Source: Gigantopelta aegis (lineage: Eukaryota > Mollusca > Gastropoda > Neomphalida > Peltospiridae). From it: 64,000 nucleotides of DNA. Made by a program: the position numbers and the translations under genes. Shown piece by piece: positions 1 to 10,998 of the stretch. Positions within the stretch are counted from its first letter, which is position 1. Every line of letters starts with the position of its first letter. The DNA is taken from the NCBI RefSeq assembly GCF_016097555.1, contig NC_054712.1:59279824-59343823 (forward strand), in the 5' to 3' direction. The notes below the pieces were generated by a model. It made no database searches, had not been told where the DNA came from, and saw only the letters and a program-made list of their open reading frames with translations.

Positions 1-277
1 TTCAACAGAAAGCAACAGTTTAATAAAGATAAAAATAAACATGTATACAGTCAAACCTTGAAAGCTAAAGAATCCCTTAATTAATGAGATGTCAATAACA
101 GACCTCTTGGTCTTAAGAAGCTGGCAGCATAACAGAAGTGTCTGAAGCAATTAAAAGTTGGTATGGCCATGAAAGCTATGTGTATGATGAGATCTATACT
201 AAGTGAGAGGAAGAGAAAAAAATGTTCCTGGCCCAACAAGTATTGCTTCCGGCGCCCCTGCATAATACAGGACATTT
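1..277. other. No feature seen
   Basis: AT-rich, no domain-bearing frame, no repeat recognised. Confidence 0.5.
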
Positions 278-430
278 TATGTTGTGATTGGTATATCAAA
301 GGCTGAGGTATGTGCCATCCTGTTTGTGGGAGAGTGCATATAAAAGATCCCTTGCTACTAATGAAAAAATGTGGTGGGTTTCACCTAAGGCTATGTGTTA
401 GAATTACCAAATGTTTGACATCCAATAGCG
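278..430 (+). repeat. SINE fragment (plus), body only
   Basis: 'gattggtatatcaaaggctg', 'gtgcatataaaagatccctt', 'gaattaccaaatgtttgaca', then sequence diverges. Confidence 0.85.
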
Positions 431-541
431 TAAAATATTAGTGGTTATATATTAAATGTGTTTATGGTCGCCCTAACATTGGTACTGAGTCATACTTCAT
501 TTTACTTCTGAGAATCGTAATATACTGGGTATATATATATA

Positions 542-1356
542 CCGTATTTGACCGGAAATTAGCCCAGGGGGCCAAGACAACTCATTGTAAGCTTAGCATG
601 GGGTGGGCTTATTCCCAGACAAGGGGCCAGTTTTGTTGAAAAAAACACAAAAAAACTAATAATTAAAATAAATAATAATTAAATGAACTAGGAAGAAAAT
701 GAAAAACGTCCAGTAGCACATCTATTAATTAGTGTTCCATTTGTTATTAATAAATAATAGTTTATTAATTAAAAAGTTTTTTTTACTAGTATCTAATTAT
801 CAGAAACGCACCTTCTATGTTACAATTACTTACCAGTGCTGTTTATTTACATTCAAAATTTAATGCTGAGAAGACTTAAAACAACAAACTCAATAGTGTA
901 TACACACGTTTCTGACAGGCAGCCAGCTTACACTACAAAGAATTGTCAATCTAGGCCATTGTTCTTAGCCAATCAGAATAAGGTATTTGCCTAATTAGCA
1001 TTAACTGCGGACACAGTGTGGTGGTAAAAATAGACATTGGTTTTAGTTCAGACTTGGGTTTGGGTACTTCAAAGAAATACTGCAGGCATGAAATTGAAAA
1101 CAATGTTACACACTGTTACTGTTAGACTACTAAATCTCACTGGTGGTAAAATATTGTGTTACATTTGTGTGTTTAATTATTTGCAGGAGGTATGACCTTT
1201 TAAATGAACTTTGAGCAAACTTGCAGTTTTGTGTTATTTATAAGGTGACGAAGTTGGGGGTGGGCTTATTTACGAATGAGGGCCTAATTTCTTAAATGCT
1301 ATCAAAATGGAGGGGGGCTTATTCAAAGACATGGGCTAATTTCCGGTCAAATACGG
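542..1356. mobile_element. Non-autonomous TIR element with TA duplication
   Basis: Left end CCGTATTTGACCGGAAATTA continues 'gccca'; the inverted right end is identical over the first 25 bases. TA flanks both sides. The 815-bp interior has no coding potential; just inside the ends it has partly complementary 'gggtgggcttattcc' and 'gaataagcccc' sequence. Tc1/mariner-type non-autonomous element by TSD. Confidence 0.85.
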
Positions 1357-1539
1357 TAACGGTTTTTTATATACTAAAAGTAAAGTATTTGGTGACCAAA
1401 TCCAATTTGGGCTTCTTACAAATATTAAGACGACCAGAAACACATTGAATATACAGACACTGATATTCTAAACAAGAAAATATATTTAATATGTAATTTT
1501 AGTGGTCAAAATATTTTATTTCTGTAGTCACAAAGATGA

Positions 1540-1990
1540 CTAAAATAAATGTACATGTGTTTTATATAGGTTCATTTATACATATGTTTATTACGACTGC
1601 CATGTGAGGTTAAGATGACTACAGTAAATGTACATGTGGTTGGTATAGGTGTCAGTTACATATATTTATTACGACTGCCATATGAGGTTAAGATGACTAC
1701 AGTAAATCATACACTAAATGTACATGTGGTTGGTATAGGTTCATTTATACATATTTTTATTACGACTGCCATGTGAGGTTAAGATGACTACAGTAAATGT
1801 ACATGTGGTTGGTATAGGTGTCAGTTACATATGTTTATTACGACTGCCATATGAGGTTAAGATGACTACAGTAAATGTACATGTGGTTGGTATAGGTTCA
1901 TTTATACATATGTTTATTACGACTGCCATATGAGGTTAAGATGACTACAGTAAATGTACATGTGGTTGGTATAGGTGTCAGTTACATATT
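1540..1990. repeat. Minisatellite, about 75-79 bp unit, six copies of two alternating types
   Basis: The shared core 'ttacgactgccat' 'gaggttaagatgactacagt' 'aaatgtacatgtggttggta' alternates with 'ggttcatttatacatatg' and 'ggtgtcagttacatat'. The effective period is therefore two units. Confidence 0.85.
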
Positions 1991-2659
1991 ACTAAATTTA
2001 TTATAGTTGTAATTAATAACCTGGCTATTCCAGAAATGTTTACATTGAGGATCAAAGGGATCAATAAAAGGTAATTAAATTTAATATAATTTTAATATAA
2101 TTTTATTTTATTCATGATCAGGTATAGGTTCCAAGTTTTATGCTTAATAGGTGATAGACTGTTATGTTGTCAGTAGTTGGAAACTATTTTAGTTTATTGT
2201 TGGTTTTTAACCCATCCTCCACCCTGCCTTCATTTAAATTTTAATAGTTCCCAAACCAGCTACAGGTAAGAAATTAATAGACATTTATATTTGCCTGTAC
2301 ATGGTTACAAGGTATTTATGAATATGCTGTACCAATGAATCACAATGTGTTGGTTATCCACCTACACATATTTATTATTTCAAATAACCTTGATGTAAAA
2401 AATAAGGATTTGTAGTGGGAGTGGTGTTGCTACAAACCTTATAATTGGCTTGTTTACATCCCTTTTGATGGGCGTACCTGGTGTACAAGTAATGAATATC
2501 AAAGATATTAAATGGAGCCAGGGGCTGTGTCGCCCCAGAATTGTTTTTTTTAATGAATGTGCAAGTAGGGAAATGTCCGAGTCATTGGAAGCTATATCCA
2601 CGCACTTGTTTTTTTTTTTGACAAATAAATATGTATAAATTAAACACAACTTTATGATT
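1991..2659. other. No feature seen
   Basis: Short frames on both strands at 2380-2649 show no known domain. Confidence 0.5.
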
Positions 2660-3122
2660 TTTCAATCAATATTTTATTTATTTATAATAATAACTTTATT
2701 TAATGAGGGTGACAGGTTTAGCACAAGCTAATCTTCCACTTGGCCCTCAACAATACATTGAAATACTGGAAAAGAAAATACATATATACTAAGTACTATA
2801 CTATTATAATAATGCATACATACATGTACATATGGACTAGAGAAATCTTACATTTAACAGACATCTGTTAGTTGTGTAATATTGACACTAAAGTCTCAAA
2901 ACTTAATTATTATATAGAATAAAAATTAATCAGCCAAATAAACATCCATAAGATATTGTTTCAGGCTGGATTTAAAGTTTGCAACTGACTTCTGGTGTCT
3001 AATATCAAGGGGTATTGTATTCCATATCTGAACACCTGAGTAACTGAAGGATTTTTTATATGTACCGTAGTTCAGTATGAGACCTTGGTAGCTGCAGTTT
3101 GTTTTTGTTAGAGGATCTTAGG
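2660..3122 (-). mobile_element. LINE 3'-end fragment, minus strand
   Basis: Reverse-strand translation of about 3122-2932 gives LRSSNKNKLQLPRSHTELRY, then after a frame slip KKSFSYSGVQIWNTIPLDIR and SLKQYLMDVYLAD stop: the classic C-terminus of CR1/L2-like reverse transcriptase ORFs (usual form SFSYxGAxxWNSLP). The 3' UTR follows ('agattagcttgtgct', 'cctgtcaccctcattaaata') to an A-rich end near 2660. The 90-bp tandem array begins at its edge. Confidence 0.75.
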
Positions 3123-3392
3123 TTATAAGTATATGGATCATATAAGGAACATGGAAGACAATGTGATATTTTATAACCTACATGTTATATATACGGACCC
3201 CGCTGTTTTAGGTTATAAGTATGTGGATCATATAAGGAACATGGAAGACAATGTGATATTTTATAACCTACATGTTATATATACGGACGCCGCTGTTTTA
3301 GGTTATAAGTATGTGGATCATATAAGGAACATGGAAGACAATGTGATATTTTATAACCTACATGTTATATATATACGGACCCCGCTGTTTTA
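3119..3392. repeat. 90-bp tandem repeat, three copies
   Basis: The unit has 'ttaggttataagtatgtgga', 'aggaacatggaagacaatgt' and 'cggaccccgctgtt'. The repeat is a multiple of three long, so it makes an open frame (3133-3393) that is not a gene. Confidence 0.9.
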
Positions 3393-3545
3393 GGGGAGCT
3401 ATTACTCTTGCTCCCCATCACTCCCCTGAGGCTAGTTCAAGGAAACTAATTTTTAGTTCCTGTAATCATGTTAATTTATTTCCAGGTATGCTAATATCTT
3501 AAATGGCTCCCCGTAATCCTAAGTTAAAGAAACAATCACTCGCCT
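3393..3545. repeat. Dispersed hairpin repeat, also present inverted at about 55165-55262
   Basis: 'aggggagctattactcttgc' 'tccccatcactcccctga' is matched at 55210-55262 on the other strand ('tcaggggagtgatagggagc'). Both copies are internally palindromic around the GGAG/CTCC words. Confidence 0.6.
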
Positions 3546-4009
3546 CTATTTGTTTTTACTGTGAGGTCTGTATATATGAATTATTAAAGACAGTCATATA
3601 ATATGCATGGTCATACCTGTAGATAGAATTATAAGAGTGAATAAAGAGACATTTTATACATGTACATAACATTTTATTAAAGATATGTACTTTAAATTAC
3701 ATGTAGTGGTTATAGACTACGTACACAAGTGAAGTGCTGCAGTGTTTGACTTTGGACTTATTTCACTATAACACTCACTATCAGCTTTCAAGAGTAAGAC
3801 TGTTGAGGATTAAATATTCAGTTCAGACACAGTCTTGCCCATCATCTTGACCAAAGGTCAGTGTTGTTACCCTGTGTGGTCAGAATGGCCAGGGACTGTT
3901 ATGCATGTTTATGATCCCCCCTTATCTGTGGGTGTGTAAACAATGGTCGACCCTATATCATTACCAGGTGCTTTGTGTTATCTCAGCTGGATTGTTTCAG
4001 GCTTTGTCC
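3546..4009. other. No feature seen
   Basis: Unique-looking sequence without coding signal. Confidence 0.5.
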
Positions 4010-4990
4010 TGCACTTAATACTCTTGTTTACATTTTTAACCTTTATTAATGGCTACAGAATCAAATGACTAGAGCAGTTTCATGGCGATGCGGGTTAATT
4101 AAACTTTCTGATTTAAGGCTCAGCTGGTAGGTACTGAGTTCCTATGCCAGTACTCCGAAAGTGAAAGTTAAAATGTTTGTTTATAATGAAAGCACTGGAG
4201 AAACATTGATTTATTAAATGGACTGTCCTGAGTTAATCATTTGCAGCCCATTGTAAGATGTCTCTGATTAACGAAATCTTTTTGGCAACTAGAATTACAT
4301 ATTAAATATATTTTCTTGTTTAGAATAAGAGTGTATAGAACACATTATAAATAACTATTTGCAGCAGTCTTTTTTCATTTTACTTAATACTCTTGTTTAC
4401 ATTTTTGACCTTCATTAATGTCTACATAATCAAATGTCTGGACCAGTTTCATGGCGATGCAGGGTTAATTAAACTGTCTGATTTAAGTATAGTAGGTGCT
4501 GGGTTCATGTGTCAGTACTGGACGACTAAAAGTGAGAGTTAAAAAAACACTGCTGGAGAACAGTGATTTAGTAAAGGGACTGTCCTGGATTTGCAGTCAT
4601 TTTAATTAGATGTTTCTGACTAACAGAATCTTTTTTTGTGACTAAAATTACATGTTAAATAAAAAAGTTCTTGTTTAAAATATCAGTGTCTGTATATTCA
4701 ATGTGTTTGCGGTTTTGTGTTAATGTTTGTGGTGGTAATTTTTCATTTTACTTGTGGTAATACACTTGATTACATTTCTAACCTTTATTAATGGTTAGAT
4801 TAAATATCTAGGGCGGCCTCATGGCACAGTGGTTCATTAACCTGTCTGATTTAGGTGATGGGTTCGTATTCCAGTACTGGACACAACACAGGATGAAAAA
4901 TTAAAAGCTACATTTTTTGTGTGTTTTTTAATGACACCACTAGAGCACATTAATCATCAGCTTTTGGATGTCAAAAATTTGGTGATTCTA
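4010..4990. repeat. Three diverged tandem units of about 360 bp, each with a tRNA-like segment
   Basis: Starts at about 4013, 4381 and 4741: 'actcttgtttacattttta', 'cctttattaatgg', 'tttcatggcgatgc', 'gggttaattaaact', then a B-box-like 'gtactgagttc'/'gtgctgggttc'/'gtgatgggttc' and 'cagtactgga'. The units are clearly diverged, so the duplication is old. Confidence 0.7.
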
Positions 4991-5150
4991 ACAGTAGTCA
5001 TCAGATGAAACCCCCATCCCCCACTACATTTTTCCATTAACATCCAGTGATCTTTCATATACACTTACTCACAGATAAGACAGCACATACCATGGCCTTT
5101 GATACACGAGTCACTGGTTGAGATGGATGGAAACCCAATGGGTCTAACTA
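4918..5150 (-). repeat. SINE (minus), head-truncated
   Basis: Tail-to-body order on the + strand: 'aatgacaccactagagcaca', 'ttggatgtcaaa', 'ctacatttttccattaaca', 'cacataccatggcctttgat', 'cccaatggg'. The tRNA-like head is missing. Confidence 0.85.
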
Positions 5151-5154
5151 GGTG

Positions 5155-5815
5155 GTTAGATCCTATGGCGGAATCGCCCCAGGAGAGCACTGTATATAGT
5201 GAGCTAGATAACACCCCAGCACATTTGGTTAAAGTTTGTTAGATCATATGATGGAATCGCCCCAGGAGAGCACTGTATATAGTGAGCTAGATAACACCCC
5301 AGCACATTTGGTTAAAGTTTGTTAGATCCTATGACGGAATCGCCCCAGGAGAGCACTGTATATAGTGAGCTAGATAACACCCCAGCACATTTGGTTAAAG
5401 TTTGTTAGATCATATGGCGGAATCGCCCCAGGAGAGCACTGTATATAGTGAGCTAGATAACACCCCAGCACATTTGGTTAAAGTTTGTTAGATCATATGG
5501 CGGAATCGCCCCAGGAGAGCACTGTATATAGTGAGCTAGATAACACCCCAGCACATTTGGTTAAAGTTTGTTAGATCATATGATGGAATCGCCCCAGGAG
5601 AGCACTGTATATAGTGAGCTAGATAACACCCCAGCACATTTTGTTAAAGTTTGTTAGATCATATGGCGGAATCGCCCCAGGAGAGCACTGTATATAGTGA
5701 GCTAGATAACACCCCAGCACATTTGGTTAAAGTTTGTTAGATCATATGGCGGAATCGCCCCAGGAGAGCACTGTATATAGTGAGCTAGATAACACCCCAG
5801 CACATTTGGTTAAAG
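5155..5815. repeat. 83-bp tandem repeat, eight nearly identical copies between two SINEs
   Basis: The unit contains 'gcggaatcgccccaggagag', 'cactgtatatagtgagctag', 'ataacaccccagcacatttg' and 'gttaaagtttgttagat'. The last unit runs straight into the SINE tail 'gtttgttttgtttaac', so the unit includes the end of that SINE. Confidence 0.92.
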
Positions 5816-6030
5816 TTTGTTTTGTTTAACGACACCATTACATTAATTAGTCACTGGCTTCTGGATGTCAGACATTTGGTAATTATGACACACAGTCTTT
5901 AAAGGATACCTCGTATGTTTTCCCATTAACAGCAACGGTCTTTTATATGCACTTTCCCATGGACAGCTAGGACAACCCATACCATGGCATTTGATATACC
6001 AGTCTTAGTGCACTGCTTGGGACCCCCCCA
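5812..6030 (-). repeat. SINE (minus), head-truncated
   Basis: 'tttgttttgtttaacgacac', 'ggatgtcagacatttggtaa', 'cttttatatgcactttccca', 'tttgatataccagtctt'. Confidence 0.88.
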
Positions 6031-6107
6031 AAAAATAAATAAAACTGGGATTGGGGGGTCAGATATATGTCCACTGTTTCAATATTACCAACTGTATGGC
6101 CATTAAT

Positions 6108-6405
6108 ATGGGTTGGGGACTAGCTTAGCTGGTAGAGAGCTAGCCCGAGAATCATGGGATCAAATCTCTTTGGTGGACCAATTAGGCTTTTTCCAGCCCA
6201 GCCTATGTTTCATGACTAGTATATTAAAGGCCTAGGTATGTGTTGTCCTGTATTTACGAAAGTGCATATAAAATATCCCTCGCTGCTAATGGAAAAATGT
6301 AGGTTTCCTCTGGATACTATACATGTGAGAATTATGAAATGTCTAATGTCCACAGCCAGTGAATCAGTGCTGTAGTGATGTCACAAAACAAAACAAACCT
6401 TGACC
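6108..6405 (+). repeat. SINE (plus), full length with tRNA-like head
   Basis: A-box 'tagcttagctggtagag' at 6121, B-box-like 'gggatcaaatctc', body 'catataaaatatccctcgct' and 'tgtaggtttcctctg', tail 'gtcacaaaacaaaacaaac'. Confidence 0.88.
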
Positions 6406-6535
6406 GTTAACCGGTGTTGTGGAGAGCCCAGACATTCTATCTTAACTTGGATGCCTCTTATGACATTTAAATCAGCTGCTGATATATTATGTAATCTCAG
6501 TTACACTTAACATTATATCTATTACCAACATTTAT

Positions 6536-6810
6536 TATGTAATATTTAGTGAAAAATCTATAATATAGTACACAAGGCCATTTTAGCAGTTTAATGAAAT
6601 ATCTATAATATAGTACACACGGCCATTTTAGCAGTTTAGTGAAATATCTATAATATAGTACACAAGGCCATTTTAGCTGTTTAGTGAAATATCTATAATA
6701 TAGTACACAAGGCCATTTTAGCAGTTTAGTGAAATATCTATAATATAGTACACAAGGCCATTTTAGAAGTTTAGTGAAATATCTATAATATAGTACACAA
6801 GGCCATTTTG
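6536..6810. repeat. 45-bp tandem repeat, six copies
   Basis: 'gtttagtgaaatatctataa' 'tatagtacacaaggccattt'. The unit is divisible by three and creates an open minus frame (KWPCVLYYRYFTKLL repeated) that is not a gene. Confidence 0.9.
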
Positions 6811-7733
6811 CGTACAAAGATGAATTCCATAAATATAACTCTGATGGATGCCACCATCTTTGTCACTTAACATAGAAATGGCTATGGGTTGACTATCTAT
6901 ACTCTGTCACATTTGTTTTTGTAAAAACCCAGTGTACGGCCCACCACATGGCTGTCAGTGGTGTTGTTCCCATTCTAACAAATGTTACAACCACTGAAAC
7001 ACTATCAATCCCACTTACCAATGTAGTGCCATTGGTTGATTACAAGTTGTGGTGTGTATTTTAACAACAAAAGTAAAATGATGAAAATTTCTTCTTCTTC
7101 TTCTTCTTTTTTTTTTTGGGGGGGGGGGGGTGCAAATATGATTTACATTTCATCATATGTCTGATTCCTGTGAGGTGACTGCCAGTAGGTGTCCATGGAG
7201 GCCATACCCCCCACACGCACACTTTTCTCCCATCAATTTTTATATATTTATGTCACACCATGACATAACTCCATGTGTTGGGTGTCCCCTTCCCCCAATA
7301 AAATCATGGCCATGCCAATGGTGACTACAGACTTCATTTGATAAGGTACAACTCATATCTGACAAACAACATGAAATTTTCTCTTCATATTTAATATGTT
7401 GAAATCTTTATTTTACAGCAAAAAGTGTTTGGCAGATGCTGCTAGCAGGTGAAAAGATGCATCCCATAATATTAGTGTTTATAAGTTGGCATTTGTTCAG
7501 GCATGCTTTTATTTCAGTGTTCTTTTCAGTTAGTTGTTGACTAATTACAGTTGAACAGCATGTAGTTTGTTAAATTACTACTCAGTGCAAGTTTTCTGCC
7601 ATATATTCATCATCACTGTGTGATACCTGACTTGCCAGGTTTGTAAATAAACAGGTGCTGTTGGAAAGAAATAAGGGAATGCATAAATAGTAACAGCAAA
7701 TAGTGACTGCAACTAAAACCCTCATACACGGTG
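6811..7733. other. No gene; simple-sequence tract only
   Basis: Apart from the microsatellite at 7085 I see no repeat or exon-like stretch. Confidence 0.5.
7085..7131. repeat. Microsatellite TTC/T/G
   Basis: (ttc)n then poly-T then poly-G. Similar homopolymer tracts are at 17055-17073, 19709-19738, 51217-51238 and 58079-58099. Confidence 0.9.
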
Positions 7734-8080
7734 CAGGGCTCGAAATTATGGTGGATCCGACTGCAATTGCCGTCGTTGAGATATAAATTGCCATAGGTAG
7801 AGAGCATCACCGATGGCACTTTTGTGTCATCGGTCAAGCTCCTCAACAATTTCAAAATGTATACACCTGGTGTATATTATCTGCCAATATTTAACATTTG
7901 CACATTTAAAAGATGTCTACATACAACAGTGTACCCTTTCAGTCATGTTTATTTGCTGCAAATGGCACTTAAAAAATGTTTTCCATAGGCGGGCTCAAAA
8001 TTGCTGTCGGTGGACTGTTTCACCCATTGCAATTCTTTTTAAAATTGCCGTGGGAGACAAATTCTTAAGATTGAGCCCTG
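7734..8080. mobile_element. MITE with CAGGGCTC termini
   Basis: Left CAGGGCTCGAAATTA, right (inverted) CAGGGCTCAATCTTAAGAAT. 347 bp, no ORF of note. Single ends of the same family occur at 8388 (agggctcgaaattaagaatt) and about 51797 (cagggttcaaacttgacaac). The 66-bp satellite at 24.2 kb contains the same terminal motif. Confidence 0.6.
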
Positions 8081-8544
8081 TAATAGCAAGGCATTAACTG
8101 TGTTAATGGCAGAAAATTCCACAGTACTCAGTATATCGTGATCATGTGTTCTCTTACTTTATTCCATCAGTATACATGATTATAAGGCTTACCTACAGGT
8201 AGGAAAGTTCTGCTCATGATAATTGACCGTTATGCAACAATGAAGATAATTGAAACTTATTGATCATTCCATACTTATGTAATAAATTACTGGTAACATC
8301 ATCATAAAATACCATGGTAGTGTAATATTTAGCATTCCTATTGTTTAATTCTTGTACAAATAAAATAATTAAATTGTGTTTTATTTCAGGGCTCGAAATT
8401 AAGAATTTGTTACGTATGATAATAATAATAATAAAATACAAAAAAAAACTACCAGTTGTCACCTTAAATAAACGTAATCAATCTTTTTGTAGGAAATATT
8501 CAGGGTGAGACTGAAATATGTTGATGCTTAAATAGAAGTGGGTT
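8081..8544. other. No gene; one MITE end
   Basis: A single 'agggctcgaaattaagaatt' end at about 8388 and an (aat)n run. Nothing else seen. Confidence 0.5.
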
Positions 8545-9000
8545 GTCTTTACTATGAACAATAACTCCTTGTGTCTTCAGCCTTGCTATCCATGTTATGA
8601 ACAATAACTCCTCGTGACTTCAGCCTTGCTATCCATGTTATGCACAATAACTCCTCGTGACTTCAGCCTTGCTATCCATGTTATGAACAATAACTCCTCG
8701 TGACTTCAGCCTTGCTATCCATGTTATGAACAATAACTCCTCGTGACTTCAGCCTTGCTATCCATGTTATGCACAATAACTCCTCGTGACTTCAGCCTTG
8801 CTATCCATGTTATGAACAATAACTCCTCGTCACTTCAGCCTTGCTATCCAGTTATGAACAATAACTCCTCGTCACTTCAGCCTTGCTATCCATGTTATGA
8901 ACAATAACTCCTCGTCACTTCAGCCTTGCTATCCATGTTATGAACAATAACTCCTCGTCACTTCAGCCTTGCTATCCATGTTATGAACAATAACATACTC
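8545..9000. repeat. 43-bp tandem repeat, about ten copies
   Basis: 'cttgctatccatgttatgaa' 'caataactcctcgtgacttc'. The core aactcctc.tgactt is shared with the 85-bp array at 9.5-10.8 kb. Confidence 0.92.
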
Positions 9001-9149
9001 ACTTTAATTCTATATATTCTAGTTATGAACACTGGGCCTGTGCTTATAAAAGTTTTAAAGTTGACTCAATCTCAAATTCTCAAATGACGTCACAAACATA
9101 CAGTTTGTGTGGTGTTGCCCTGGCAATAAAGTCTCAGACTATTAGTTGA

Positions 9150-9468
9150 AGTTTGTTTTGTTTAACGACACCACTAGGGCACATTTTGATAAATTAATCA
9201 TCACTTATTGGATGTCAAACATTTGGTAATTCTGACAAACAGTCTTAGAAAGGAAACCTGCTACATTTTTCCATTAGTAGCAAGGAATCTTTTATATGCT
9301 CCATCCTACAGACAAGATAGCACATACCACGACCTTTGATATGCCAGTCATGGTGCAGTGGCTGGAAAGACAAATATCTCAAAGGGCCCACCAACGGGGA
9401 TCGATCCCAAACTAACCATGCATCAAGTGAGCGCTTTACCACTGGGTTATACGTCCTGTCCCCTAGAC
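9150..9468 (-). repeat. SINE (minus), near full length
   Basis: Tail 'tttgttttgtttaacgacac', body 'taccacgacctttgatatgc', head with 'ggggatcgatccc' and 'gcgctttaccactgggtta' (A-box in reverse). It sits between two related minisatellites. Confidence 0.92.
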
Positions 9469-9519
9469 TCTATTAGAGTCTTGAGTTCAGACTCTAAACA
9501 TTTTATGAGCATCAGGCCA

Positions 9520-10830
9520 GGACCAAACTTGACATTCTTGTCATGGACAGTAACTCCTCCTGACTTTAATTCTTCTAACCTGGTTATATGTGAACTGCAA
9601 CTGAAACCTACTACATATATCCTTGATACGACCAGTAACTCCTCCTGACTTTAATTCTTCTAGCCTGGTTATATGTGAACTGTAACTGAAACCTGCTACA
9701 TATATCCTTGATATGACCAGTAACTCCTGACTTTTAATTCTTCTAACCTGGTTATATGTGAACTGTAACTGAAACCTACTACATATATCCTTGATATGCC
9801 CAGTAACTCCTCCTGACTTTTAATTCTTCTAGCCTGGTTATATGAGAACTGTGACTGAAGCCTGCTACATATATCCTTGATATGACCGTTAACTCCTCTT
9901 GACTTTAATTCTTCTAGCCTGGTTATATGTGAACTAACTGAAACCTGCTACATATCCTTGATATGAACAGTAACTCCTCTTGACTTTAATTCTTCTAACC
10001 TGGTTATATGTGAACTGCAACTGAAACCTGCTACATATATCCTTGATATGACCAGTAACTCCTGACTTTTAATTCTTCTAACCTGGTTATATGTGAACTG
10101 TAACTGAAACCTACTATATATATCCTTGATATGACCACTAACTCCTCCTGACTTTAATTCTTCTAGCCCGGTTATATGTGAACTGTAACTGAAACCTACT
10201 ACATATATCCTTGATATGACCGTTAACTCCTCTTGACTTTAATTCTTCTAGCCTGGTTATATGTGAACTGTAACTGAAACTTGCTACATATATCCTTGAT
10301 ATGACCATTAACTCCTCTTGACTTTAATTCTGTTAGCCTGGTTATATGTGAACTGTAACTGAAACCTGCTACATATCCTTGATACGACCAGTAACTCCTC
10401 CTGACTTTTAATTCTTCTAACCTGGTTATATGTGAACTGTAACTGAAACCTACTATATATATCCTTGATATGACCAGTAACTCCTCCTGACTTTAATTCT
10501 TCTAGCCCGGTTATATGTGAACTGTAACTGAAACCTACTACATATATCCTTGATATGCCCAGTAACTCCTCCTGACTTTTAATTCGTCTAGCCTGGTTAT
10601 ATGTGAACTGTGACTGAAACCTGCTACATATATCCTTGATATGACTGTTAACTCCTCTTGACTTTAATTCTTCTAGCCTGGTTATATGTGAACTGTAACT
10701 GAAACCTGCTACATATCCTTGATACGACCAGTAACTCCTCCTGACTTTTAATTCTTCTAACCTGGTTATATGTGAACTGTGACTGAAGCCTGCTACATAT
10801 ATCCTTGATATGAACATTAACTTTTGTATT
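9520..10830. repeat. About 85-bp minisatellite, about 15 copies
   Basis: 'cagtaactcctcctgacttt', 'aattcttctaacctggttat', 'atgtgaactgtaactgaaac', 'ctactacatatatccttgat'. Copies differ by small indels. An open minus frame of 190 codons across it is a by-product. Confidence 0.92.
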
Positions 10831-10998
10831 TTCAACCTTGCCTTCATGTTGTGATCACCATCTACCCCAGGCAGCATCAATCATAACCCTTTGTTTTACC
10901 TAGAAATCTACCACTTCATACTTGAATATCATATGGATTTCAACCATGATTCATTTTTTTCTCTGTGCATTGCTGCCTTGTAATATAAGCAACTCCCA

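Noticed and set aside
6497..6817. KWPCVLYYRYFTKLL repeat frame (minus)
   Set aside because: 45-bp tandem repeat; no coding evidence.
10308..10880. 190-codon minus frame
   Set aside because: Lies in the 85-bp minisatellite. Repetitive peptide without known fold.
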